Origin: Flavobacterium limi
GTDB taxonomy: Bacteria > Bacteroidota > Bacteroidia > Flavobacteriales > Flavobacteriaceae
Direction: 5' to 3'
Length of the DNA: 64,000 bases
Assembly (NCBI RefSeq): GCF_010645075.1
Contig: NZ_JAADZV010000004.1
Location: 124,001 to 188,000 of the forward strand
The notes below the pieces were generated by a model, which searched no databases, was not told the DNA's origin, and saw only the letters and a program-made list of their open reading frames with translations. Position numbers and translations under genes: made by a program. Positions 49,902 to 59,011 of the stretch are shown in pieces (the stretch's first letter is position 1; each line of letters begins with the position of its first letter).

Positions 49902-51308
49902 TTAAAATTTAAAATATTCTTTTGCATTATTGTATGAAATATTAGAAACCATTTTCCCGATCCATTCCATATCGGCAGGAAGTTCACCTCTTTGGATTTC
50001 ATCTCCTAAAAGATTACAAAGAATACGTCTGAAATATTCGTGTCTTGGGAAAGACAAGAAACTTCTTGAATCAGTCAACATTCCAACAAAACAGCTAATT
50101 AAACTCATGTTTGACAAGGCATTTAATTGTTTTGTCATTCCGTCTTTCTGATCTAAGAACCACCATCCTGATCCAAACTGTACTTTTCCTCTTACGCTTC
50201 CGTCATTAAAGTTACCAATCATGGTAGCCATCACTTCGTTATCAGCAGGATTTAAGTTATAAATAATTGTTTTTGTTAATTTATCTTTACTGTCTAATCC
50301 ATTTAAGAAAGCAGATAATTTTTGAGCTTGTGGATAATCACCAATAGAATCCCAGCCAGTATCCGGCCCTAAAATTCTGTGCATACGGGCATTGTTATTA
50401 CGCAAAGCACCTAAGTGGAATTGCTGAACCCATCCAAACTCATGATATGTTTCTGACAGGAAAACCAAAATAGCACTCTGGAATTTCAAAGCTTCTTCCG
50501 GAGACAGTTCGCCGTTTTCTCTTTTCTTTTTGAAAATTGCACTTACTTCAGACTCTGTATAGTTTTCAAAATAAATCTGATCTAAACCGTGATCACTTAA
50601 TTTACATCCGTTTGCATTAAAAAATTCAATTCTTTTTCTTAATGCTGAAAGCAAATCCGCGTAAGTATTGATTGCTACTCCGGACACATCCCCCAATGTG
50701 TCCAGATAAGCATTGTAACCATCATTTGAAATCAAAATAGCTTTATCAGGCCTGAAAGCCGTACTCATTTTAGTTTCAAAAGGATTACTATTTAATTTTT
50801 GATGAAACTCCAAAGTATCAATCGGATCTTCAGTAGTACAAACCAATTCTGCATTTACTTTTTTAAGCAAGTTGCGTGTACTGTATTCTGCTGAGTTTAC
50901 TTTTGCAGAAGCTTCTTCATATATTCTTTCAGCTGATTTTTCATTAAGCAAATCGTAAATATCAAAATAGCGGGCTAATTCTAAATGCGTCCAGTGATAC
51001 AATGGATTACGCATTGTATACGGAACTGTTTTTGCCCAGTTTAGAAATTTATCTTTATCAGAACCATTACCCGTAACAAACTGTTCATTAATCCCTAATG
51101 TACGCATTGCACGCCATTTGTAGTGATCTCCGTTAATCCACACATTTGTGATATTGTCGAAAATTTTATCTTCTGCAATAAACTGTGGATTCAAGTGATT
51201 GTGGTAATCGATGATAGGCTGATTTTTTGAGTAGTTATGATACAACTCTTCAGCGTATTTATTTTCAAGTAAAAAGTTATCGTTTATGAATGTTTTATTA
51301 GAACTCAT
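49902..51308 (-). CDS. uxaC: Glucuronate/galacturonate isomerase
   Basis: 468 aa, the family length. PIIDYHNHLNP near residue 32 provides metal-binding His, TEDPIDTLEFHQ and AFRPDKAI the substrate site, and MLTDSRSFLSFPRHEYFRRI at about 412-431 the conserved end. It converts galacturonate to tagaturonate (or glucuronate to fructuronate). It is in the kduI-kduD-uxaC-kdgK-kdgA operon. Confidence 0.94.
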   Translation of the reverse strand: MSSNKTFINDNFLLENKYAEELYHNYSKNQPIIDYHNHLNPQFIAEDKIFDNITNVWINGDHYKWRAMRTLGINEQFVTGNGSDKDKFLNWAKTVPYTMRNPLYHWTHLELARYFDIYDLLNEKSAERIYEEASAKVNSAEYSTRNLLKKVNAELVCTTEDPIDTLEFHQKLNSNPFETKMSTAFRPDKAILISNDGYNAYLDTLGDVSGVAINTYADLLSALRKRIEFFNANGCKLSDHGLDQIYFENYTESEVSAIFKKKRENGELSPEEALKFQSAILVFLSETYHEFGWVQQFHLGALRNNNARMHRILGPDTGWDSIGDYPQAQKLSAFLNGLDSKDKLTKTIIYNLNPADNEVMATMIGNFNDGSVRGKVQFGSGWWFLDQKDGMTKQLNALSNMSLISCFVGMLTDSRSFLSFPRHEYFRRILCNLLGDEIQRGELPADMEWIGKMVSNISYNNAKEYFKF

Positions 51309-51332
51309 GTCTTTTATAATATAATAGAAAAA

Positions 51333-52124
51333 TTATTCTTCGTTCGATGGTTTTCCAATGGTAGCAAGAATTCCACCATCTACGTATAAAATGTGACCGT
51401 TTACAAAATCACTTGCTTTTGATGACAAAAATATTGCTGCACCAGCTAAATCTCCCGGATCTCCCCATTTTGCAGCAGGCGTTCTGCTGATGATAAAATC
51501 ATTAAACGGATGTCCGTCAACTCTGATTGGTTTTGTTTGTTCTGTAGCAAAATAACCCGGACCGATTCCATTAATCTGAACATTGTATTTAGCCCATTCC
51601 GTCGCCATATTTTTGGTCAGCATTTTCAAACCTCCTTTTGCAGCAGCGTAAGCAGAAACAGTATTTCTTCCTAACTCACTCATCATCGAACAGATATTGA
51701 TTATCTTTCCTTGTCTTCTTTCAATCATTCCTTTAGCTACATGCTTAGAAACTATGAACGGACTAACCAAATCAATATCCACAACTTCTCTGAAATCAGA
51801 AACCTCCATGTCTAACAAAGGAATTCTTTTGATAATTCCGGCATTGTTAATTAGAACATCGATTGGTCCAACTTCAGATTCAATTTTCTGAACAGCATCC
51901 TTAACTTGTTCTTCTTCTGTTACATTAAATTTGTAACCAACAGCATTGATTCCTTCACTCTGAAGCTCTTTTACTGCAGCATCAATTTTCTCCTGAGAAG
52001 AATTTCCGTTAACTACAATTGTAGCTCCCGCCTGACCTAATCCTTTTGCCATTGCCATTCCCAATCCGTGTGTACTTCCTGTGATTAAAGCAACTTTTCC
52101 TTTTATATCAAATAAGTTTGTCAT
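51333..52124 (-). CDS. kduD: 2-deoxy-D-gluconate 3-dehydrogenase / KduD short-chain dehydrogenase
   Basis: 263 aa SDR. Cofactor loop TGSTHGLGMAMAKGL (15-29), NNAGIIKR, catalytic Ser in NICSMMSELG and YAAAKGG (Tyr/Lys). INGIGPGYFATEQTKP and FVNGHILYVDGG complete the fold. It reduces the KduI product to KDG. Located directly after kduI (5-nt gap). Confidence 0.92.
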   Translation of the reverse strand: MTNLFDIKGKVALITGSTHGLGMAMAKGLGQAGATIVVNGNSSQEKIDAAVKELQSEGINAVGYKFNVTEEEQVKDAVQKIESEVGPIDVLINNAGIIKRIPLLDMEVSDFREVVDIDLVSPFIVSKHVAKGMIERRQGKIINICSMMSELGRNTVSAYAAAKGGLKMLTKNMATEWAKYNVQINGIGPGYFATEQTKPIRVDGHPFNDFIISRTPAAKWGDPGDLAGAAIFLSSKASDFVNGHILYVDGGILATIGKPSNEE

Positions 52125-52129
52125 GATTC

Positions 52130-52969
52130 TTATCTTAAATCTGTGATTTTACAAACATCCATATCTCCGTAATCTAAGTTCTCACCTGCCATTCCCCAGA
52201 TAAAAGTATAATTACTTGTTCCTGAACCTGAGTGAATTGACCAAGGCGGAGAAATTACTGCCTGATGATTGTTCATCCAGATATGTCTTGTTTCCTGAGG
52301 CTGCCCCATAAAATGGCATACTGCCTGATTTTCCGGAATATCCAGATAGAAATAAACCTCCATACGTCGATCGTGAACGTGTGCCGGCATAGTATTCCAA
52401 ACACTACCCGTTTTTAATTCCGTCATACCCATTTGCAATTGACAAGTTGTTACAACACTACCAATAATCATTTGATTTACTGTACGGTGATTTGCCGTTT
52501 CAACAGTTCCTAAATGTAATTTATTTGCTTCTGCCAGACTTACTTTTACGGTTGGGTAAGTAGTATGAGCCGGTGCCGAATTGATATAAAATTTAGCAGG
52601 ATTGTTTTTATCATCACTTTTAAAAACTACTTCTTTATTACCGCTTCCGATATATAAAGCGTCTTTAAATCCTAATTCATAGGATGTTCCTTCCACTAAC
52701 ACAGAGCCGCTTCCTCCAACATTGATTATTCCTAATTCTCTTCTTTCTAAAAAATACGGTGCTTTAAGCGGATCAATAGTTTCTAAAACTAAATCACCTT
52801 TTACTGGAACAGCAGAACCTGTAATATATCTGTCGTAATGAGAATAAACTAATACCACTTCATCTTCCTGCATCAAATCATCAATCAGGAATTCATTTCT
52901 CAACTCCTGAGTGTCATATTTTTTTACAGCTTCTGGGCTTGATGCGTATCTGGAACTATATTTCGTCAT
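52130..52969 (-). CDS. kduI: 5-keto-4-deoxyuronate isomerase
   Basis: 279 aa, the family length. Cupin-type metal residues are in MPAHVHDRRMEVYFYLDI (His/His/Glu) and IHSGSGTSNYTFIWGMAGEN (last His), and RYASSPEAVKKYDTQELR is the typical start. It isomerises the unsaturated uronate product released by GH105. First gene of the five-gene catabolic operon; an operator-promoter overlaps its start region. Confidence 0.94.
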   Translation of the reverse strand: MTKYSSRYASSPEAVKKYDTQELRNEFLIDDLMQEDEVVLVYSHYDRYITGSAVPVKGDLVLETIDPLKAPYFLERRELGIINVGGSGSVLVEGTSYELGFKDALYIGSGNKEVVFKSDDKNNPAKFYINSAPAHTTYPTVKVSLAEANKLHLGTVETANHRTVNQMIIGSVVTTCQLQMGMTELKTGSVWNTMPAHVHDRRMEVYFYLDIPENQAVCHFMGQPQETRHIWMNNHQAVISPPWSIHSGSGTSNYTFIWGMAGENLDYGDMDVCKITDLR

Positions 52970-52983
52970 AATTTATTTTTTAA

Positions 52984-53007
52984 TGTAATCGATTGCACAA
53001 AATTATA
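52984..53007 (-). promoter_or_regulatory. LacI-type operator at the kduI promoter
   Basis: TGTAATCGATTGCA at 52984-52997, a one-mismatch palindrome. On the minus strand it directly follows the -7 box TAATTTTG (53007-53000) and lies 15 nt before the kduI ATG. Confidence 0.78.
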
Positions 53008-53057
53008 TTTTTATATTTAAATATCATAACACAAATGAAAAATTATTTGTGTAATTA

Positions 53058-54374
53058 TCACACTTCTACTTTTTTCATTTTTGGAACTAAGATATGCATA
53101 ATAAGCCAGGCTAATAAATATGCTGCTCCACAGATACAGAACATTATAAAATATCCTGTTTCAATTTTACCGATTTTAGTATAATAAACAAACATATTTT
53201 TTTGCACTAAAACCGTTAGTAAAATTCCTCCCAGCGCTCCGAACATACCTCCTATCCCCGTAACAGAAGCAGTAGCTTTTTTAGGAAACATATCAGAAAC
53301 TGTTGTGAAAATATTTGCACTCCACGCCTGATGTGCTGAGACTGCAAAACCGATTACTAAAATAGCCCACCACATATTTATAGTTCCTAGATATTGAGAA
53401 AACAACACTGGCAAAACAGCAAAAGCATACAGCAACATACTTGTTTTACGGGCTTTGTATGCCGGCCAGTTTTTCTCAATTAATTTTAAAGGTAGCCAGC
53501 CTCCAAAAATACTTCCAACACTTCCAATAACATACACTAAAGCACAAGGCCAGATAATTTCAGTAGCAGTAAGTTTGTATTGTTTCATTAAGAAATCAGG
53601 CAACCAAAACAAATAAAACCACCAAACAGGGTCTGTTAACAATTTACCAATTGCAAATGCCCATGTCTGACGGAAACTCAGCAGTTTTAACCAGGATACT
53701 TTTTCTGTATCTTCGGCTTCAACTACATCAGCTTTATCTGCCGTAATATATTCAAGTTCTGCTTGTGACAGACGTTTTTGTTTTTGAGGGACTTCATACA
53801 AAACAAACCACAATGCCAGCCAGACAAATCCAATAACTCCCGTTGCTATAAATGCCCATTGCCAGCCATAGTTTTCAGCAATGAAAGGAACAGACAAGGG
53901 AACAATGATAGCTCCAATATTGCTACCCGAATTAAAAATTCCTGTAGCCAGAGCGCGTTCTTTTTGCGGAAACCATTCAGCTGTGGCTTTTATCGCTGCC
54001 GGAAAATTCCCTGCTTCAGTAACTCCTAAAAATATACGGGCAATTAAAAACCCTCCAGTTCCAGTAGCAAATGCATGTCCTACAGCTGCTAAACTCCACA
54101 GACCGGTTGCTACTGCATAGCCCAATTTTGTACCTAATTTATCAATAATTCCTCCTGCAACCAGCATTCCAAGTGCATAGGCAATTTTAAAAGCCAATTC
54201 TATATTTGAATAATCAATTACTTCCTGTTCCGGAGTCCAGTTAAAGGCTTCAGCCAGAAAAGGCCTTAAGTAACTAATTACATTTCGATCTAAATAATTT
54301 ACGGTTGTAGCAAAGAAAACTAAGCTACAGATTGTCCAGCGATACTTTCCTATCGCTGCATTGGTTTGGTTCAT
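53058..54374 (-). CDS. MFS hexuronate transporter (ExuT-like) 1
   Basis: 438 aa with about 12 membrane segments. YRWTICSLVFFATTVNYLDRNVIS is the typical anion:cation symporter N-terminus (in parts), with GVTEAGNFPAAIKATAEWFPQKERA in the TM4-TM5 region and MFPKKATASVTGIGGM late. It takes up galacturonate or related acids across the inner membrane. It is downstream of a longer paralogue (45-nt gap). Confidence 0.88.
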   Translation of the reverse strand: MNQTNAAIGKYRWTICSLVFFATTVNYLDRNVISYLRPFLAEAFNWTPEQEVIDYSNIELAFKIAYALGMLVAGGIIDKLGTKLGYAVATGLWSLAAVGHAFATGTGGFLIARIFLGVTEAGNFPAAIKATAEWFPQKERALATGIFNSGSNIGAIIVPLSVPFIAENYGWQWAFIATGVIGFVWLALWFVLYEVPQKQKRLSQAELEYITADKADVVEAEDTEKVSWLKLLSFRQTWAFAIGKLLTDPVWWFYLFWLPDFLMKQYKLTATEIIWPCALVYVIGSVGSIFGGWLPLKLIEKNWPAYKARKTSMLLYAFAVLPVLFSQYLGTINMWWAILVIGFAVSAHQAWSANIFTTVSDMFPKKATASVTGIGGMFGALGGILLTVLVQKNMFVYYTKIGKIETGYFIMFCICGAAYLLAWLIMHILVPKMKKVEV

Positions 54375-54419
54375 AATCTGGTTTGGTTTGGTTGGTTAAT
54401 TTAGTTAGCATAAAATCTT

Positions 54420-55997
54420 TTAAAGATCTGTAATCGGTCTATATTTTGGCACTAAGGTTTTCATTACAAACCAGCCAATCAAGTAGCAAACTCCACAAAT
54501 AGAGAAAATAATCATATATCCTGAATTGATACCGTTATAAACAGCATCTCCTGATTTTGATAATAATTTTAAAAATTCTTCTAAATTAGCTACACCTTTT
54601 TCTTTTAAAAAGACCTCTTCAGTTTGTGGATTTAGAAATTGAGGATATTTTTCCAATAGAGACTGCCCATTTATTAAACTCCAGTTTCTTTGAGTAAAAT
54701 CAAATAAAAGCCCAGAACCTTTGTTAATTAAAGTTGAGCCTAAACCTCCTGCTAAACCACCAATACCTGTAACAGTAGCAATGGCTTTTTTAGGAAACAT
54801 ATCTCCAACGGTTGTAAAGATATTTGCCGACCAGGATTGGTGCGCAGCCCCGGCAATACCAATGATAATTACTGGTACCCAATAACTGATATATCCTAAA
54901 GGCTGTGCTGCTAAAGCTAATAATGGGAAAAATGCAAAAATTAACATCGCTTTCATTCTTCCTTCATAAGGATTCATTCCTTTCTTATCAACAAAATACG
55001 TTGGTAACCATCCGCCAATAATAGAAAGTAACGTAATTCCATAAAGTACAAATAATGCAAGTTGTCCATCTGGATCAGAAGTTTTTATTCCATACACTGA
55101 GCTTAAATAAGCAGGCATCCAGAACAAAAAGAACCACCATACACCATCAGTCATAAATTTTCCAAATGCAAATGCCCAGGTTTGTTTGTATTTAAAACAA
55201 TCTTTAAAACTTACTTTAGCAACAGTTTCAGTAACGTAACCTGCGATATTACTATCAGCAATATCATCCTGCTGAATGTATGCTAATTCTGCAGCATTAA
55301 CTCTTGACTGGTTTTCTGGTTTTTCATACATAAATTTCCAAAAAGCCATCCACAAAAATCCTAATGCACCGATTATAATAAAAGACATTTCCCAACCCCA
55401 TAGTTCAGCAATAACAGGAATTGTTAAAGGAGCCGCTAATGCACCAATTGTTGCTCCTGCATTAAAAATACTAGTTGCAAATGCTCTGTCTTTTTTTGGG
55501 AAATACTCAGCTGTTGTTTTAATAGCTGCAGGAAAGTTTCCTGCTTCTCCAACTGCCAAAACAAAACGGGCGAAAATGAATAAAGCAACACTCACATTAA
55601 GAACCAATGCTGTATCATTTACAGTACTGATCACTTCTTTTGCTCCGTGAAATCCAACAAACCAATTTCCTGTAATTATTCCTGATGTTGCAATCCCTGC
55701 AAAAGCATGCAAACAAGCTCCCAAAGACCATATACCAATAGCCCATAAGAAACCTTTTTTAGTATCCATCCAATCAACAAAACGACCAGCAAACAACATA
55801 CTTACAGCATAAAATATAGAAAATAGTGCGGTAATATTTCCATAATCATTGTTAGTCCAGTGAAATTCAGGTGCTATAAAATCTTTCCATGTTAACGAAA
55901 GAACTTGTCTGTCTAAATAATTAATGGTTGTTGCAAAAAACAATAATGCGCAAATACTCCAGCGATAATTTCCAATAGATTTGTTGGTTTGACTCAT
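54420..55997 (-). CDS. MFS hexuronate transporter (ExuT-like) 2, extended
   Basis: 525 aa, about 87 residues longer than its neighbour while sharing YRWSICALLFFATTINYLDR, AVGEAGNFPAAIKTTAEYFPK and MFPKKAIATVTGIGGLAGG. The extra residues are an about 30-residue loop around TM3-TM4 and an about 70-residue polar, helical stretch (EKYPQFLNPQTEEVFLKEKG) before the last helix. It is probably a second uronate or oligouronate importer. Driven by a promoter with the LacI-type operator at 56135-56148. Confidence 0.87.
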   Translation of the reverse strand: MSQTNKSIGNYRWSICALLFFATTINYLDRQVLSLTWKDFIAPEFHWTNNDYGNITALFSIFYAVSMLFAGRFVDWMDTKKGFLWAIGIWSLGACLHAFAGIATSGIITGNWFVGFHGAKEVISTVNDTALVLNVSVALFIFARFVLAVGEAGNFPAAIKTTAEYFPKKDRAFATSIFNAGATIGALAAPLTIPVIAELWGWEMSFIIIGALGFLWMAFWKFMYEKPENQSRVNAAELAYIQQDDIADSNIAGYVTETVAKVSFKDCFKYKQTWAFAFGKFMTDGVWWFFLFWMPAYLSSVYGIKTSDPDGQLALFVLYGITLLSIIGGWLPTYFVDKKGMNPYEGRMKAMLIFAFFPLLALAAQPLGYISYWVPVIIIGIAGAAHQSWSANIFTTVGDMFPKKAIATVTGIGGLAGGLGSTLINKGSGLLFDFTQRNWSLINGQSLLEKYPQFLNPQTEEVFLKEKGVANLEEFLKLLSKSGDAVYNGINSGYMIIFSICGVCYLIGWFVMKTLVPKYRPITDL

Positions 55998-56065
55998 AGT
56001 AACTATGTTTGTTTGGTTATAAAAACCGTTTAATTAATTTAAAAAACTGGTGTTTTTCAATTTTA

Positions 56066-56156
56066 TGTAAATCGATTTCGTTGATTAATTATAAAATCCC
56101 AAAAGTATAATTAATTCTAATAGAAACCTAAAAATGTAATCGATTGCACAAATATA
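56066..56156 (-). promoter_or_regulatory. Operator-promoter of the transporter pair
   Basis: TGTAATCGATTGCA at 56135-56148 immediately follows the minus-strand -7 box TATATTTG (56156-56149), the same design as at kduI. A weaker half-match TGTAAATCGATTT is at 56066-56078. In the remaining gap to 56471 I see only AT-rich sequence. Confidence 0.75.
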
Positions 56157-56471
56157 AGTTTAAATACTTATATTCCAAATAAATTACTTAAAAAATTATT
56201 TCAGGTAACAAATTAAACATATATATCAAAAAAAGACGTATAATATTACATAATAAATAATACTTTTGTTAAATAAAAACCTGCCATAAAACCACCTAAA
56301 ACATTGATATAATAACATCTAAAAACCATTATTGACATTTTTTTTATTGATTTCTCAACAAAGAATCCATACTTTGAATTATATTTCATAATCACACAAT
56401 ACTCATAATGTACTTAAGTATCTAAAAAAAATTAATACCATATAAAATTGAAAACACCGGCAGAAATTAAT

Positions 56472-57392
56472 ATGAAAAAGAGTTTTTACTTATTCTTTTT
56501 ATTATTTGGCATCATCAGTGAGTTACATTCTCAAAATGAAATTTTATCTATTTGGAACAAAATACCAGATGAAATAGCTACTCCTGATTATAAGGAAAAA
56601 GAAGTTATAAACGAGGGCAAAATTCAACGTACAAGTCAGGTTACTGTTCCAACATTAAGTGTTTTTCTTCCAAAAGAAATAAAGCCTAATCAAACTGCAG
56701 TCCTTATTTTTCCGGGTGGTGGGTATGCCCATTTATCAATGGAGAAGGAAGGAGCCAATGTCGCACAATGGTTAAATACGCTTGGAATTACTGCTTTTGT
56801 TATAAAATATAGATTACCCAGCGATTTAATTATGAAAGACAAATCCGTTGGGCCTCTACAGGATGCTCAGGAAGCAATTCGATATGTTCGGTCTAATGCA
56901 GCAAAATGGAACATTGATCCTAATAAAATTGGCACAATAGGGTTTTCTGCAGGAGGTCATTTAGCAGCAACACTGGCAACACATTTTGATGATAAAGTAT
57001 ATGAATCGAAATTCAGCATTAGCGCCCGACCGGACTTTTCAATTTTAATTTATCCGGTAATATCTATGGAAAATCGTATTACACACAAAGGCTCACAGAC
57101 GAATTTGTTAGGCAAAGAACCTTCGCAGATTCTTATTGATAATTTTTCTAACGACAAAAAAGTTGCACCGCAGACGCCTCCAACATTTTTAGTACATGCT
57201 TCTGATGATAGTGCTGTTTTACCTGAAAACAGTATCAATTATTATTTAGCGTTAAAGAAAAATAATATTTCTGCTGAATTACATATTTACGAAAAAGGAG
57301 GTCATGGTTTTGGCTTGGGAGTAAAAGACACCAGTCAGTTTTGGAGTAATGACTGTAAAGAATGGCTCAAAATCAATCATTATATTTTCTAA
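56472..57392 (+). CDS. Alpha/beta hydrolase, acetyl-xylan/pectin esterase-like
   Basis: 306 aa from the ATG at 56472, with a signal peptide (YLFFLLFGIISELHS). LIFPGGGYAHLSMEKEG gives the oxyanion hole, GTIGFSAGGHLAATLA the nucleophile, FLVHASDDSAVLPENS the Asp, and EKGGHGFGLG the His. It is related to BD-FAE/axeA-type esterases. It probably deacetylates hemicellulose or pectin and closes the pectin locus on the plus strand. Confidence 0.82.
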   Translation: MKKSFYLFFLLFGIISELHSQNEILSIWNKIPDEIATPDYKEKEVINEGKIQRTSQVTVPTLSVFLPKEIKPNQTAVLIFPGGGYAHLSMEKEGANVAQWLNTLGITAFVIKYRLPSDLIMKDKSVGPLQDAQEAIRYVRSNAAKWNIDPNKIGTIGFSAGGHLAATLATHFDDKVYESKFSISARPDFSILIYPVISMENRITHKGSQTNLLGKEPSQILIDNFSNDKKVAPQTPPTFLVHASDDSAVLPENSINYYLALKKNNISAELHIYEKGGHGFGLGVKDTSQFWSNDCKEWLKINHYIF

Positions 57393-57444
57393 AAGCTAAT
57401 CACTTATCATAAAATTTATCTAAAATTATTTTTAATTAATTTAC

Positions 57445-57469
57445 ATATCGGGAAAAGTCGATATATTTG
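57445..57469 (+). promoter_or_regulatory. arsR-type promoter with ATATCG palindrome
   Basis: ATATCG-N8-CGATAT at 57445-57464 overlaps the -7 box TATATTTG (57462-57469). The ATG starts at 57474, only 4 nt downstream, so the transcript is predicted to be leaderless or nearly so. Confidence 0.62.
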
Positions 57470-57473
57470 CATT

Positions 57474-57773
57474 ATGGAACAAGTAGAAATTTTTAAGGCA
57501 TTGTCTAACAAATCCAGATTACAAATGCTGGAATGGCTAAAAGAACCCGAACTCAACTTCCCGGATCAAATCACTGCAGGATTTGAACATGGCGTTTGTG
57601 TTGGACAGATACAAGCCAAAGCAGGCCTTACTCAATCTACAGTTTCTGAATATTTGTCGATTTTACAACGTGCAGGATTTATAGAATCTACACGAGTTGG
57701 ACAGTGGACATACTACAAACGCAACGAAAGTGCCTTTGAAGCACTCAGTAAATTAATTGAATCTAATTTGTAA
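57474..57773 (+). CDS. ArsR family transcriptional regulator
   Basis: 99 aa, a minimal ArsR winged helix. EIFKALSNKSRLQMLEWLKEP starts the fold (in parts), GQIQAKAGLTQSTVSEYLSIL is the recognition helix region and FIESTRVGQWTYYKRN the wing. A Cys is present in GVCVGQ near residue 45, but no clear CxC metal site, so it may sense an electrophile or use another signal. It precedes the Old Yellow Enzyme by 7 nt and probably controls it. Confidence 0.87.
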   Translation: MEQVEIFKALSNKSRLQMLEWLKEPELNFPDQITAGFEHGVCVGQIQAKAGLTQSTVSEYLSILQRAGFIESTRVGQWTYYKRNESAFEALSKLIESNL

Positions 57774-57780
57774 ATTACTT

Positions 57781-58887
57781 ATGAGTACAAACAGTTTGTT
57801 TTCTCCATTCGACCTGAAAACACTACATCTTAAAAACAGAATTGTGATGGCGCCTATGACGCGATCCTTTTCTCCAAACGGAACTCCAACTGAACAAGTT
57901 GCTTCATATTATCAAAAAAGAGCGGAAGGCGAAGTTGGACTAATATTATCTGAAGGAACTGTTATTGACAGGCCATCATCCTCAAACGATGCCAATGTAC
58001 CACACTTTTACGGCACTGAAGCCTTAAATGGCTGGAAAAAAGTCATCGATGAAGTTCATGCAGCCGGAGGTCAGATGGGACCGCAAATCTGGCATATGGG
58101 GATCATGGACAATCATCACTCGGGATGGGTTCCTCCTGTTCCTTTTGAAGGACCGTCCGGGTTCAATCGTCCTGATTTCAGAAACGGTATTGCCATGTCT
58201 GAAAAAGATATTGAAAACACCATTTTAGCTTTCGGAAAAGCAGCAGCTGATGCAAAAAGATTAGGTTTTGAAACTATCGAAATTCACGGCGCACACGGCT
58301 ATTTGATTGATCAGTTTTTTAGAGCTGAAACCAATTTACGTACCGATATTTATGGAGGAAAAACACTTCCGGAACGTAATCGTTTTGCTATTGAAGTGGT
58401 AAAAGAAATCAGAAAGCAAGTTGGTGAAGATTTTGCTGTAATTATGCGATTCTCTCAATTCAAACCTTCTGACTATAATTATAAACTTGCTAAAAATCCA
58501 AAGGAATTAGAGGCTTGGCTTACTCCGCTTGTTGATGCCGGAGTAGATATTTTACATTGTTCACAAAGAAGATTCTGGGAACCTGAATTTGAAGATTCTG
58601 ACCTAAACTTTGCAGGATGGGCAAAGAAAGTTACAGGAGCGCCAACCATAACAGTAGGTTCAATCGGATTATCAAGTGATTTCTTCGGTGCTTTTGCAGG
58701 AGAAAGTTCTGAACCAACTTCTTTGGAAGAACTGAACAGACGTTTCGACAGAGGCGATTTTGATCTGGCTGCTGTTGGAAGACCTTTATTGTCTGACCCT
58801 AATTGGGTTGCAAAAATTAAAGCGGGAAAAACGGATCAATTGAAAGGTTTCAGTAAGGAAGCTTTAGGGCAATTGGTTTTAGAATAA
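57781..58887 (+). CDS. Old Yellow Enzyme family alkene reductase (NADH:flavin oxidoreductase)
   Basis: 368 aa from the ATG at 57781. FMN-barrel features are LKNRIVMAPMTRSFSPNG, GPQIWHMGIMDNH, ETIEIHGAHGYLIDQFFRAETN (substrate His/Asn site; in parts), VIMRFSQFK and LAAVGRPLLSDPNWV. OYEs reduce activated C=C bonds of electrophiles. Co-transcribed with the ArsR gene, it resembles NemR/NemA-type electrophile detoxification modules. Confidence 0.9.
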   Translation: MSTNSLFSPFDLKTLHLKNRIVMAPMTRSFSPNGTPTEQVASYYQKRAEGEVGLILSEGTVIDRPSSSNDANVPHFYGTEALNGWKKVIDEVHAAGGQMGPQIWHMGIMDNHHSGWVPPVPFEGPSGFNRPDFRNGIAMSEKDIENTILAFGKAAADAKRLGFETIEIHGAHGYLIDQFFRAETNLRTDIYGGKTLPERNRFAIEVVKEIRKQVGEDFAVIMRFSQFKPSDYNYKLAKNPKELEAWLTPLVDAGVDILHCSQRRFWEPEFEDSDLNFAGWAKKVTGAPTITVGSIGLSSDFFGAFAGESSEPTSLEELNRRFDRGDFDLAAVGRPLLSDPNWVAKIKAGKTDQLKGFSKEALGQLVLE

Positions 58888-58900
58888 TTTTACAAAAATA

Positions 58901-58927
58901 GAAAGACGCATAGCTGTGCGTTTCTAC
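58901..58927. repeat. Short dispersed palindrome
   Basis: GAAAGACGCATAGCTGTGCGTTTCTAC (given in parts: GACGCATAGC, TGTGCGTTTC) after the reductase gene resembles the GCACTGCTGTGC palindrome near 5197-5208. It forms a small hairpin and codes for nothing. Confidence 0.5.
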
Positions 58928-58958
58928 AAATGTACACCTCTAAATAAAAATTAAACAC

Positions 58959-58991
58959 AAAGGGATGAACCGTTTTAAAGTTCATCCCTTT
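58959..58991. terminator. Bidirectional terminator
   Basis: AAAGGGATGAAC / GTTCATCCCTTT, 12-bp stem, 9-nt loop, flanked by T- and A-runs, between the reductase stop (58887) and the acyltransferase stop (59012). Confidence 0.88.
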
Positions 58992-59011
58992 TCAAATTTT
59001 ATATTCGGAAA

